Under the pieces are notes generated by a model that had not been told where the DNA came from, did no database searches, and was given only the letters and a program-made list of their open reading frames with translations. DNA of 64,000 nt from assembly GCA_037447605.1 (NCBI GenBank), contig CM074810.1, forward strand, positions 1,254,787-1,318,786, written 5' to 3'. This document shows, one piece after another, positions 40,921 to 51,353 of this stretch (position 1 is its first letter; every line of letters begins with the position of its first letter). The position numbers and the translations under genes were made by a program. Source of the stretch: Zygnema circumcarinatum (lineage: Eukaryota > Streptophyta > Zygnematophyceae > Zygnematales > Zygnemataceae).

Positions 40921-41462
40921 GACGTCCAACCATTGCCATCCAATGGTTGTCCAATGGTTGCCGATCCAATGGTCCGACCTGTGCAAGCTTCAACCAGCTT
41001 CCACTTGTTTGGCCCGTGGGCAAAAGTTCATTGACACTTGAAAATGGAAAGAAAATATTAGTTTTTTTCCCTTCTTTTTCCCACAGCAATTGAGCACAAG
41101 CCCAGTGGCTACAGCCGCTACAGCCAGTAGGAGATGCTGCTACAAAATCAAGAGGCCAAATGATATATTACCCTCCCGGCATGTACAGTGGAAAGAATAA
41201 AACACTACAAATTTCAATAAATTAACATATCTAAGACGGAAAAAACCTCTACTCTAAATAACTAAATCTTGATCATAAAGATATCAAATCGTGCTTATTA
41301 TCAGAGCCAACCCTAAACCGACCCCTCTATCGCCTGCATACCCTCCCTCCTCCTCCTCCCCCCCCCCCCCTCCCTCCATTTCCAGCCTCACCATACAAAC
41401 CGACCATCAGTCTGCATGCAAAAACTCGTCTCCATCCCCTCCCTCTCTCCCTCAACTCCACC
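40921..41462. other. Spacer downstream of the KAI2-like gene
   Basis: Further CCAATGGTTG strings to about 40970, then AT-rich DNA with a C run at 41361-41371. It probably holds the 3' UTR of the minus-strand KAI2-like gene. No gene seen. Confidence 0.5.
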
Positions 41463-44229
41463 CTAATACTCCTCAAAACTCTCTGCGGGCTGCAACTCGT
41501 CACTACCGACCAGCCTTCCTGAAAAGTTTCCAGACACAGCGCTGTGCCCCGACCTGAAAGACTCATCGTCATGAAGACGCGAGGAAGGGAGAGGTCGAAT
41601 TGGCATGTCAAGATGGCGGTTGATCGCTTCCGCTATGACCTTAGGGTGCGTGAGATGAGGGAGGTGGCCCGCAACGGGGATCATTTCCACGCATGCATTG
41701 GGGAGGTGGTCGAGCATGTACTGAACGGGCTCCCACGGGACGGCGGCATCTCTTGCTGTTTGCAGGAGGTGGACCTGTTTGGAGACTTGCGGGATGATGT
41801 AGCGCATGTCGCATGTGAAGATGGTTTTGAGAGTGCTGAAGGCGATGTCAGGGCGGATGAGGAAGAGGGAGCGGCAGAACTCGCGAACGGCAACGGAGTC
41901 CACGTCTTCGCCCACCACCATGGGAGCAAAGCCTGAGGCCCAGGCCTGCACGGGAGGGGGGGGGAGGNNNNNNNNNNGGGAGGGAAGAAGAGGGGACACG
42001 AAGGGGAGGGAGGGGGAGGGGGCGGAGGGGAAGGGAAGGGAGTGAAGAAGAGAGAGAAGGACGAGTGCGATACAAGGGGTAGGAAGAGAGAAAGAAGGAG
42101 AGGGAAAGAGAAGGGACAGAGACAGAGGTGACGGGAGAGAGAGAGGGAGAGGGAGAACAAGTGGAAGAGAAAGAATGGAAGGAGAAGAGAAGGGGAGGGT
42201 GGCGGAAGAGGGACAAAAAGGGTAGAGGAAGTGGTGCGTAAAGATGGCGAAAAGTATGAGCAAGAGACAGAAGATGGCAGATGGAGAGTGACGCAACACA
42301 CGCAATAAGGAAAACGAAGGGAGAGTGAAATAACCACAACGGAACGAGGGAAAGCATGAAACGATAAAACTGAAAAGAGAGCATTAGCCGCTTCAATGAT
42401 AATAGAAAGAGAAAGAGAGGGTCGGGACAACTCGCTGTGTAGATCACCTTATAGTTATCCTGCATGGCTGCAAAAACCTGATCGAGCATCTCCAGAGTGA
42501 AGCCTCCCTTGTACCCCGGAGTGTCCAAATACCTGCCACACCCCATCGCCCACTTCACTTATCCACTCCGCCCTGCAAGACCCGCGGCATCTGTGCATAT
42601 CTCTATATAGAACACAATTCAGTTCAGTTCACTTCAGTTCAGTTCAATTCAGTCCAATTCAGTTCAGTTCAATTCAGTTCAGTTCAGTTCAGTACTGGAA
42701 CACCTGAACTGCAAAGCAGCAAGCACGCACTGCCAATAAGAGCACAGCCTTCTCCCCCCGTCACCTCGGAGAGGCACCAATCAGAATCATGCGTTTGAAG
42801 ACCTCCGGCCGCTCTGTGGACGCAATCACTCCCACCATGCCAGAAACCGAGTGCCCAATGTACGTCATTTCCTGCAGAACCGGAAAGCAAGCTCTGTAAG
42901 AAAGCAAAAACAAAGAAAATAAAGAAGTAGAGAACAGTAATAGCTTCGCCAGTTTGAGTTGCAAGGGAGGGAAATCGAGGGAGCTTCACACCTCTACTTC
43001 GAGCTCGTCCAGCACTTCAAGCAGGTCGTCTGCGTAGCCATGGAGGGTGCTGTAACGCTGGAAGTCGAAGCCCTCCGCATTCGTACTGCACTCAAAAAGT
43101 AACCCAAAAACATAAGAGCGCTGAACCTACCAAAGAAAGAAAAAAAAAAAAGCAGAACTTTCCAACGAGATAAACGAATGGGAAGCTTTACTCTCTCACC
43201 TGTAGGCTCCCATGAGGTCCCACAGAATGACTCTGTACTTGTTCACAAGGTCCATGTCTTCCAAGACATTTCCCCATATCTGTTGGTTGGTTCCGAACCC
43301 GTGGGAGAAGAAAAGAAGCTCCGGCCCCTCTCCCATGGCTATTACGTTATGTCTGGCGAGAGCGGAGCCAGGGGGAGCGTCAAGTTTCAAGGGCTTCGGA
43401 GCCTTCACGGAGGTTTCCATGCTTACGGCCCTGCACGCAATGGTAGTAAAACTCATTCAGTGATCGAATAACGAGACTGTGTGAGAAATCTGAAATCAGA
43501 AATCTGTTTCCTCTGAAATCTTTACTGCGTAACAAGACCAGGATGGAGACTCGAGGATTCTTACGTGGTTGGAACAGGCAAAGGCGTACGAGTAGTCTCC
43601 GGAAGCTCCGCGAGCTTATCCTTCAATTCATCTATGGTGCTCTCCTCTACCTTCACCTCCTTCGCTACCTTCACAACGGCCGGCTTCTCACTCTCCGCAC
43701 CATTAAGCTCCACCTTCTCAACGCCCTCCTTCTCTCCAAGCACTACTTCCTCTCCCTTCTTCACCTCCCCAGCCTCGCTGTCAGCGACCTTCGCCACATC
43801 TCCTGCAAGCACTCCCTCTCCCTCCTTCCCCTCTCCCTCCCCGTCTCCCTCACTCTTCTTCCCCTCAGCCTTCCCCAGCACCAGGCGCCGTGAAGCAGTG
43901 TATGTCTTAGAGGAGGCGGAGCGGATGAGCTGCACCGCAACGCTTATCCTCCCCTTCTTCTCTTCTTCGCCCCCCTCCTGCACCTCCCCTTCCTCCTTCA
44001 CCTTTCCACCAACCTCAGCCAAATCCCCTGCAACCACCCCCTCCTTCCCCTCTCCCTCTCCCTCCCCCTTCCCCTTCCCCAGCACCAGCCGCCTTGAAAC
44101 AATATAGAATCTAGACGACGCAATGCGGATGAGCTTCGCCGCGCTGACCCTCCTCCCCTTCCCCTCCCCCTCCGCCACCACCGCTCCCTCCCTCTCCTCC
44201 CCCCGCTCCGCGCTCACGCACCCTCCCAT
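41463..44229 (-). CDS. KAI2/D14-like alpha/beta hydrolase with lipidated-type N-terminal extension
   Basis: Exons on the minus strand: 44229-43565, 43430-43200, 43085-42992, 42871-42765, 42532-42448 and 41945-41463; 554 residues. Residues from about 240 on are a KAI2/D14 receptor hydrolase: [67 protein letters not shown] and [18 protein letters not shown]. The triad is intact, Ser338, Asp460 and His488, spaced 122 and 28 apart (122 and 29 in Arabidopsis KAI2). This family perceives karrikin, strigolactone or an endogenous butenolide. The family normally lacks the first 220 residues: MGGCVS fits N-myristoylation plus palmitoylation, and [15 protein letters not shown] occurs twice, at about residues 33-52 and 101-120, with acidic/lysine-rich linkers. 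A roughly 45-residue C-terminal tail is also extra. KAI2 genes of land plants usually have few introns; this one has five. Confidence 0.88.
41968..41977. other. Assembly gap (10 N)
   Basis: Ten N bases lie inside the last intron of the KAI2-like gene, next to a G-rich purine tract. They do not touch an exon. Confidence 1.
42608..42693. repeat. (TTCAG)n microsatellite in a KAI2-like intron
   Basis: About 16 near-perfect copies of TTCAG/TTCAA, between KAI2-like exons 42871-42765 and 42532-42448. Confidence 0.9.
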
Positions 44230-44634
44230 CGTCTCTCTCCCTCCCCTCTCTCCCTCTCCTCTCTCCCGCCCTCTCCCTCCCCCCTCCGCCGGATCTCCCC
44301 AATCCGCCCCCGCCCGTCGCCCCGTACAAGCGCCCCCCCGCGGATGAGCCCCGCCGCGTGGGTCGCCGTACTTATACACGTGGCGCCCGCCCGCTGGCCC
44401 CGCGATTCGCGGCCGAGCCGTACGGGGCGGCGGAGGGCCGCGCGCGCCGTAAATTGGGGGCGGCGGCAGCGCGGTCCCGCCGGGAGCGGCGGACGCGGGG
44501 AGGGCGCCACGTGGCCTCCAGGGGGGGACGCATTGAAGGAGAGGGATCCCTGGGCGGCAGAGGCCGTTGGGAGCGGGCTTGGCCCTTATATGGGATTCGG
44601 CCAATGGTTTGGGCGTCACGTGGAAAATGGATGA

Positions 44635-44653
44635 CGTGGAGAGTGGTAATTGG
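44635..44653 (-). promoter_or_regulatory. ERSE-like element upstream of the KAI2-like gene
   Basis: Plus strand CGTG-N10-ATTGG in a TGACGTGGAGA context, about 406 bases upstream of the KAI2-like start. A CCAAT-N11-CACG near miss lies 30 bases away at 44601-44620. Confidence 0.5.
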
Positions 44654-47087
44654 AGGATGATTTGTCCGGACTTGGGATTTTTAGGTCTTCGGGGGATTCG
44701 TGGAACGATTTTAGATTTGTCGCGACGTGAGAGTCGCACGTCGGGGACGCTTCAAGGGGAAAATGCGGGACCGGGGGGCGACGGGAGGATGTTTTGGGCT
44801 GCCCGTTGTCGGTGGGCTACCCGGGCAGGTGGCAAAAAAATGTACTTTTTGAGACAGGTCACAGGGCTGCGAACTGTTCGGGATGCCGCCCGGTCCAAAA
44901 GATGCCTCGGATGCTGCCCGCCCACCCGGGACCGCGGATAAGTTCTAGATCTGCCCGTCTTTATCCGGAAGCTGCCCGCCTGACCGTACGGTGCCGTTTG
45001 TCATTTTCTGGATTTTCAGAGGCAGATGCGGGCGAATCTGAGCTCAAAGTGAAAAGTGGGAAACAAAATAACGGAACGCTACGTGGTGCATAGAAAACGA
45101 CGTGCGCATAAGGGGACACGTGGCAGCATGTGGAACACGCAAGTGCAAACTGGCGTGCCGTTAGTGTACGGCTAGACTCCAACGTTCATCCGAATGACGA
45201 CAGGATGACGTTGTCTGTCATGAATGATGATGTCATCATGGCCGTGACCATGCATGGCCATGCATGGCTACGGAGACAGGGCCTGGAAGGAACTGGGACT
45301 GTACGGACAAGTCTGCGAGCCAGGGCGAGTTCGTGGTTTCCAGGAGGTTGCAAACCGCTTTAGGGTTTTTAGGGCAGCTAGAACTGAACTGCGGATATAG
45401 GACGGCAGAAACTTCGCTAAAAAGTTGTTGGCTATCCGCTAGAGCCCATTGTTGCTGCCAAGCCTGCACCATGGCTTGTCAATGCGGAAAAAGCTTGACA
45501 AAAGGGAGGTCAAGACCAGGATCTATTTCCCGCATTATAAGCTGCGACAACGCAGTAAAGAGGAAGTGTTGTGGCATTGATCTCACGATGGGCGATGATG
45601 CCATCAAATGTACATGGTCAAAATCATCAGGGGAGACCACGAGGAACTGGTCGGAAAGGATCTAAGGACAAAAGTAAAAAGCTATGAGCGGAAAGCTACG
45701 CCTAGGCACAACAACGCTGCCATAGAAGTCAGTAAGGAGTAAAGAGTATTACAACTTTTGAAACAAAACCTCCATGCAAAACCCATAGGAATTTTTTAAG
45801 AGTGATATTCGAAGTTGTCAGGGGAACAACGAGGTTAACATCGAGGTTCAGGTTTGTAGGAAGCACACGAAGTATCAGGGGACTTCAGACTTTGCTTCGC
45901 GTTCTGGAATGCGAATTTGCTTGCTTGCCAAATCCGTAGTAAGCACTACGGATTGACATTACAGTACGGTAGGGCGTGTCAAACTTGACAAAATCAAACA
46001 GAAAATGCTCATCAGTAATACTGAATTCACTTTACGGAAAACTCCTTTGGCAGGTAGATCACGATGTCCCAAAAGTACCCGTCTTGCAAGAAAACTTTCA
46101 GTCATCTCAACCCATCAACCCACTGCCCTACATTTTATCGGGTGCGCGGGCAGCCATTCCAAGCGAACAAAAGGGCTGCAAGGAACGGAACCCTAAAAAT
46201 GGCTCGATTTTGCATTGCAGCGAACTGGACAGTCCTGACGCCTTGTAAGAAAAGAACGACGAGAAAAAAGGATCCCTTTCTTAACTCTCAACGTTGCATC
46301 CTCCTGTCAAGATCAGTATAACACACGCACAATAACCATGACCAGCCCCCCCTCTCTCTCGAGGGAGCACACCCTGGACAATTTCGGGCACATTGGATGA
46401 GACGACATGGCCGTATACATGCATTCTGTTTAAGGCTCCGTAACGGCGAAACAACTCCAACATTCTCTCATTCATCTTGACATAGGTCTCCCCAGTTCCC
46501 CCCTTCCCAACGGCCGGTTCAAATGTACAGCAGCTAATTCAATGCAATTTTCGTCCATATTAGGCACTAAAAAGAAGTGCTTGCCTTAAGACTTGGGTTG
46601 CCTTTGCCTACATAACATGCACCCCCCACTGTCGTTCAGTGTAAGGAAAGGTTTTGTAAAGGAGAGAAAGGGAAAAAAGACATGTATACTTTTCTACAAC
46701 AAACCAAACTGCTGCCTCTAAGGCAAAGGAGATGAGAAACCTCTCCATCGAAATTGGACAGTGCATATGTAAGGCTGTCCCTTTCTGTGGGAGGGACTCT
46801 TCTTATATAGCACAACAACTCTCTGTTCCCATTCATCTCCAAATAGCGTTGTCCGCGTGAAATGTAAGGCATATGGACCGAATTACTCCAGACTTGAATG
46901 AGCAAACTCTGCCCCGCTGAAGAGAGTGGCAGGGTGTGGAAAGAGAGAGCATTCGGCCCACATATAAAAAGTCGCAAAATGTATACCTCAGGGCTCTGCT
47001 GCGATCTCCCACCTGAATCCCTCGACCTCCTTACGGCCTCAGCTTCCAGTCCTGACTGTAGTTCATGAAACTCCTTATAAGCTCTCC
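44654..47087. other. Gene-poor region
   Basis: No coding exon recognised. It contains dispersed repeat copy B (45571-45675) and palindromic CATGGCCATGCATGG strings near 45250. The end nearest 47087 should include the derlin 3' UTR. Confidence 0.5.
45571..45675. repeat. Dispersed repeat copy B
   Basis: About 105 bases matching 13331-13444 (GTGGCATTGATCTCACGATG ... CACGAGGAA ... CTGGTCG ... AAAGGA ... ACAAAAGT). This copy lacks the adjoining T run. Confidence 0.7.
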
Positions 47088-49945
47088 TTAGCCGTCATCT
47101 CCATCAATCGGAGGCCGCGGTTGCCTTGCAGGAGGAGCCACCACCGGAACTTGACTGTCACCGGGAAAGAGGGCCTCAATGATCCCCGGGGTCTTAAGGA
47201 TACGCCTTCCAGACATCCTCGGATAAACATCTTCCAAAAAGTAATATGCATGGCCAACAACCATACCCTGCAACAGAGTCACGATGGTCAGCGTTTCTTC
47301 AAAGATAGTGAACTGTACTCTGTGCAAGTAGAAGGAGACCACCAATGCAGAACATGTCATGTCTTTTGCAATGATGATGATGGTGAAGACATACCAGCAA
47401 GTCGACAATCCACGTGCTATTAAGAATCATGGAGAACCCAAAGAGCACCTGCAACATGAAACGTGGAACAGAAGTCTCCTTATTATCTATGCCTTTCCAT
47501 AAACCGACTACGTTATCGAGCAAGCACGTTCGTACTGAACCATGATATAAAGAGCAGAGACTCAATACAGAAGCCCCTTGGATCCTAGATGACCTGTGAA
47601 GAGATAGCAAATAAATTGACCTCTCTCAAAACCTGCACGCAATCAAAACCAGTGATTAATGGAGCCGCTGATGAAGTAGGATGACTCACCCAGGGTAAGT
47701 AAGGGGCAGTAAAGCTAAAGAGGCCAAGGAAACTCATTTGAACATTGGGATTCCGACGTCCCCAAACGTACACCTGCACAGGAATACACTTCACTCTCGG
47801 TCAATACTGCTTGGCTGACACCCAAAGTGCTTCAAGTTCAGAAGACAAGAATATTTTGTTTGCTATCATGAAGAAAAATAGCTCAAATGCCACAGCAACA
47901 ATTTTTCTTGGAAAAATACATTTCAAGCACTACAGCCGCTGCGAGGTTGCTCAGACATTTGAGATCAGCACCATGGACGGCAAGGTGGACAACATGATCT
48001 ACTGCAACTCTCAGTCCATACAAAAGAGCTGTCGAAGGGTGGTGCTAACCAAATTAGAAAAATAGATAGCAAGGCCAAATAGCATAAAAGTACTGGTCCA
48101 GTAGTGATCAGCTGAACAGACGTTAGAAACCACCACAAGTGAGCACGGACCACGAACATTTATCCAGGAGACACAATGCAGTCAGATTCTGAGATAGACC
48201 ACACTTCCTCTGTGTGAACAGAAAGGATGGAAGAGCCAAAGCACAATAACTGGGGAATCCAAACAAGCGCAGAAACTGCTTTCAGATGCTCTATGCGACT
48301 GGCCGCTGAAGCACTAAACCGGCCAGTTACAAAGCCGGCGTGAAAAAACTGTCTGAGGGTCCCAGTCAGCACTCCTTAGTTTTACACAGCTCCCCAACTG
48401 CCCGTAAAGCCATGCACGAATAAGAAGTCTGTAGCTCAAATTTAAGGGCGTTGAAAGACTTCGCGAACCGAATTATCATCGTGAGAACAAAAGAGAAAAC
48501 TAGTATCACAGTAAGAATAAATCTGCAGGAATTACTAATCCTGATAAAAGTGCCATCATCATCAGAAACACTTTGAAGAGTCTCAAGCACTCTACAACTG
48601 GCACATGCGTCAGTGAAGTCTGCAAAAAGTCTCCAGGTTTCAGATTCTTGATAGGACTATGTTTGCTTCCAGCTGCTTCTATGACTACAAACTAGCACTT
48701 GAAAAGCTCAATGACAGTATGCACATACAAAGCTGAGCTCGTACAAATTGGCACGCTGATTTCTCTCTGCATCTTGGCTACGGTTAGATTGCTCGTCGAT
48801 ACGAATCACACAAATGCTATCTGCTAGGTTCGTAAAGTACAAATACTTGATGCACAAACAGTACTGAAGTTAGTGAACGGACCTGATTTGCCCACCAGAT
48901 GTATGCCTTGGCACAGAACAAGATACACTCCTGTCTGAACCAAATTTTGTGTGACAGGCGAAAGAATGTAATTTGCAAAAAATCAGAGGTACAACCATTA
49001 AAAGGCTGGGAGCATACCATCATAAAGGTGAGCGACGAGCCCAAAAACTGTATATTCACAAAAGGAGCCACCAGCGTAAGAAGAGAGCCGCCAAAGACGA
49101 GCATGTAGAAGAAATCAGCAGTTCGCCCACGGAATGAAGTCTCCTCCAACAATTTGCAATACCGAGATAAGAAGAACATATGAAATAGAAAATCGATACC
49201 TGCAACAAAAGCATCCTCTTGTTTTAAAGAAGCGCAAACAGCTGCAATTTGGTGGTGTCTTGTCAGAGCACCACCTTGTCTTCATTGTCAGGGACTAACT
49301 TGGTGGAGATCCTAAAACAAACCTCACTCTGATAGCACTGTACAGAAAAAGCAACTCAGATGCATATGCTGCTGCTTGGACCATCAAACGTACTCGAGTC
49401 AACCATTTTCTCCTTCACCACGTCATCACAAAAAAGTGAAGCAATTGAAGACTGTAACCATCATAATATGTTCATAATTAGATCTTTGCATCAGACTAGA
49501 AGCTATCGTGAACGTATCGTACGTACCAATGTTACCAAAGAAAAAGAAGTTCGTAAACAATCGCCATATCTCGAAATTCTGAAAGATTAATTTGGCGTTA
49601 AAATACACTTTTAGAGGTGTGATTATCTGCATCAGGGACAGACCTCACAAATACAGTCAGTTGTGAGGACAGAGCTGAACTACTACACATACTTCAGGAT
49701 AGAAACTTGTGTATCTCTCTGTTGGGCACGAGCAGGACTATTCAACAACTCGCACGAGGATCCCTCTTATAATCAATAGAAGAAGGCAGGCAGTGGGATA
49801 AACCCATGGAAGGGATAGAAGCTGCCGAGAGGAGAAGGTCGAGCACCTCCAGAGCGCATCCAGCTGTTGTGAGGAACGACAGGGTGAGATATGACCGAGT
49901 GATGATCGGCATCTGCTTATACCAATCTTCAATGTTCTGCGCCAT
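47088..49945 (-). CDS. Derlin (ERAD rhomboid-like pseudoprotease)
   Basis: Exons on the minus strand: 49945-49847, 49626-49527, 49199-49018, 47773-47690, 47448-47395 and 47267-47088; 232 residues. The start [20 protein letters not shown] is the derlin N-terminus. The WR motif ([14 protein letters not shown]), [20 protein letters not shown], the [10 protein letters not shown] segment, [20 protein letters not shown] and [17 protein letters not shown] (GxxxG) follow in family order. Derlins lack the rhomboid catalytic pair and thin the ER membrane during retrotranslocation of misfolded proteins with Cdc48. About six hydrophobic segments are expected. An in-frame ATG 21 bases upstream would add MEGLDGA; the internal start is preferred by family comparison. 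One intron (47774-49017) is 1.2 kb. No ERSE-like site is seen near this start. Confidence 0.94.
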
Positions 49946-50136
49946 GGCGCCGTCCAGCCCTTCCAATCTGCGTTCAATTCAAAATCTGACCTGTTCACTA
50001 GCCTATTCCCTCTCTTACAGTCCCGGTGACCTGCTTGTAGAGCGGCTCGACAGAGCGCCACTGCCTGCAGTCCACCAAGTTCGCTCCCTACCGTGTGGAG
50101 CGAGAGGTAAGGACGGCGCAGAACTCCCCCGCAGCC

Positions 50137-50251
50137 ATGGCGGAGGCGCAGGGGAAGGAGGGAAAAGTCAACCCTAAAGCTGCCGGCGGAGGGAGGGGAC
50201 GCGGAGCGAACTCAGCAGGAACGGACGGGCGCAGTTCGCCCCTGTGGAAAG
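50137..50251 (+). CDS. Candidate first coding exon of an unknown plus-strand gene
   Basis: An ATG in good context (GCAGCCATGG) opens 38 codons (MAEAQGKEGKVNPKAAGGG...SSPLWK) before a possible donor GTCAGA. No downstream exon could be linked, so it may be a relic. The ending SSPLWK recalls the start of BED/hAT-type domains, but this is too short to claim. It lies divergent from derlin, 191 bases away. Confidence 0.25.
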
Positions 50252-50454
50252 GTCAGACTGGGACAGGGACGCTCCTGCTTCAACTTGTTGGGGCGCTCAT
50301 GTTGCTCTCATGCTCTATGTTGTTGTTGGTCCTAGTGCTGTTGTTGTTGTTGGTGCTGGGCCACTCATGTTGCCCTCATGCTCTCTATTGTTGGTTCTTC
50401 CCTTATGCTGTTATTGCTGGGGACTTCACGAGTCAAACCACTCTTTGCGCATCC

Positions 50455-50700
50455 ACTGGTTGGTAGTACGGATAGCAAGCATTGGCACAAATGGTGCAAT
50501 CCACTGGCAATGGCTACGAACGATTGAATCTGTGGTTTCAACCCTTCGCAATGGTTGGCAAGCCTTGGCGACCAATGGTTGGATGATTGGCCGTCAAGTG
50601 ACCAAGTCCACCAATTAACGATTTGAACCATAGGCCATGGCTAATGCTTGGCAACCAATGGTTGGAACCATTCCGACGATGATCCAATGGTTGGTTCTGT
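50455..50700. repeat. Degenerate GTTGG/CCAAC palindrome cluster
   Basis: Repeated CCAATGGTTGG, GGTTGGCAAGCC and AACCATTCC strings, related to the hairpin arrays at 39743 and 40793 but irregular in spacing. Confidence 0.6.
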
Positions 50701-51353
50701 AGTTGTTTCCACAGGAGTGGCCCGAGGCTCAGAGCTGAGCTAGCGTCATCTCATTCCAGAGCTGTCAGAGATTTATGGTTCCAAAAGGTCTCTTGCAAAA
50801 GCTCTGACACATTAAATGGGTGTCACAACGGGTGACTTCATAATTATTGTCTTGATCAGCCAATACACGGCTGGTTAATTGCTCTGGACCGTGAGTCAAA
50901 GTTGCCAAAGAATGCTGCCAATTATTAGCAAGCCTATCACGAATGCCCACCCCAATCATATCTATGGAAGCACAGAATGATGCTCCTTCATAATAACTAA
51001 TGAGACTCATAATGGCGTCCAAAACCCAAACAATGCCCTAAGAAGCCACCAATTTCCTTTGGGAAAGATCATACCCTTTCCATTCGTCCACACATGAATT
51101 ACCACGCGAGGGCGAACCCGCTCCCAAGCGAGAGAGTGAGAGTAGCCCGTACACAAGACGAGCTCGGTGCTGCAAATAGTGATCCTCAAAAGGTCTCAAT
51201 TCCGGTATTCTCTTTGTCCGACTCTGTCAAATAGGCTGCATCGTATGGAGCACCCGCACCTGTCAAACTCCACAAGTACCGTCACACAAGGTCACCCTCA
51301 GGCATGATTCTCACACATGGCAATCCCACCCTGCATACCAATATCACTCAATA
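50701..51353. other. Spacer without a recognised gene
   Basis: Minus-strand frames at 50765-51022 and 51007-51189 are open and protein-like but share no domain I recognise. They may be a decayed mobile-element fragment. The PAF-acetylhydrolase 3' end follows. Confidence 0.35.

Noticed and set aside
44601-44620. CCAAT...CACG pair near the KAI2-like promoter
   Set aside because: The spacing is 11, not 10, so it was not counted among the exact sites.
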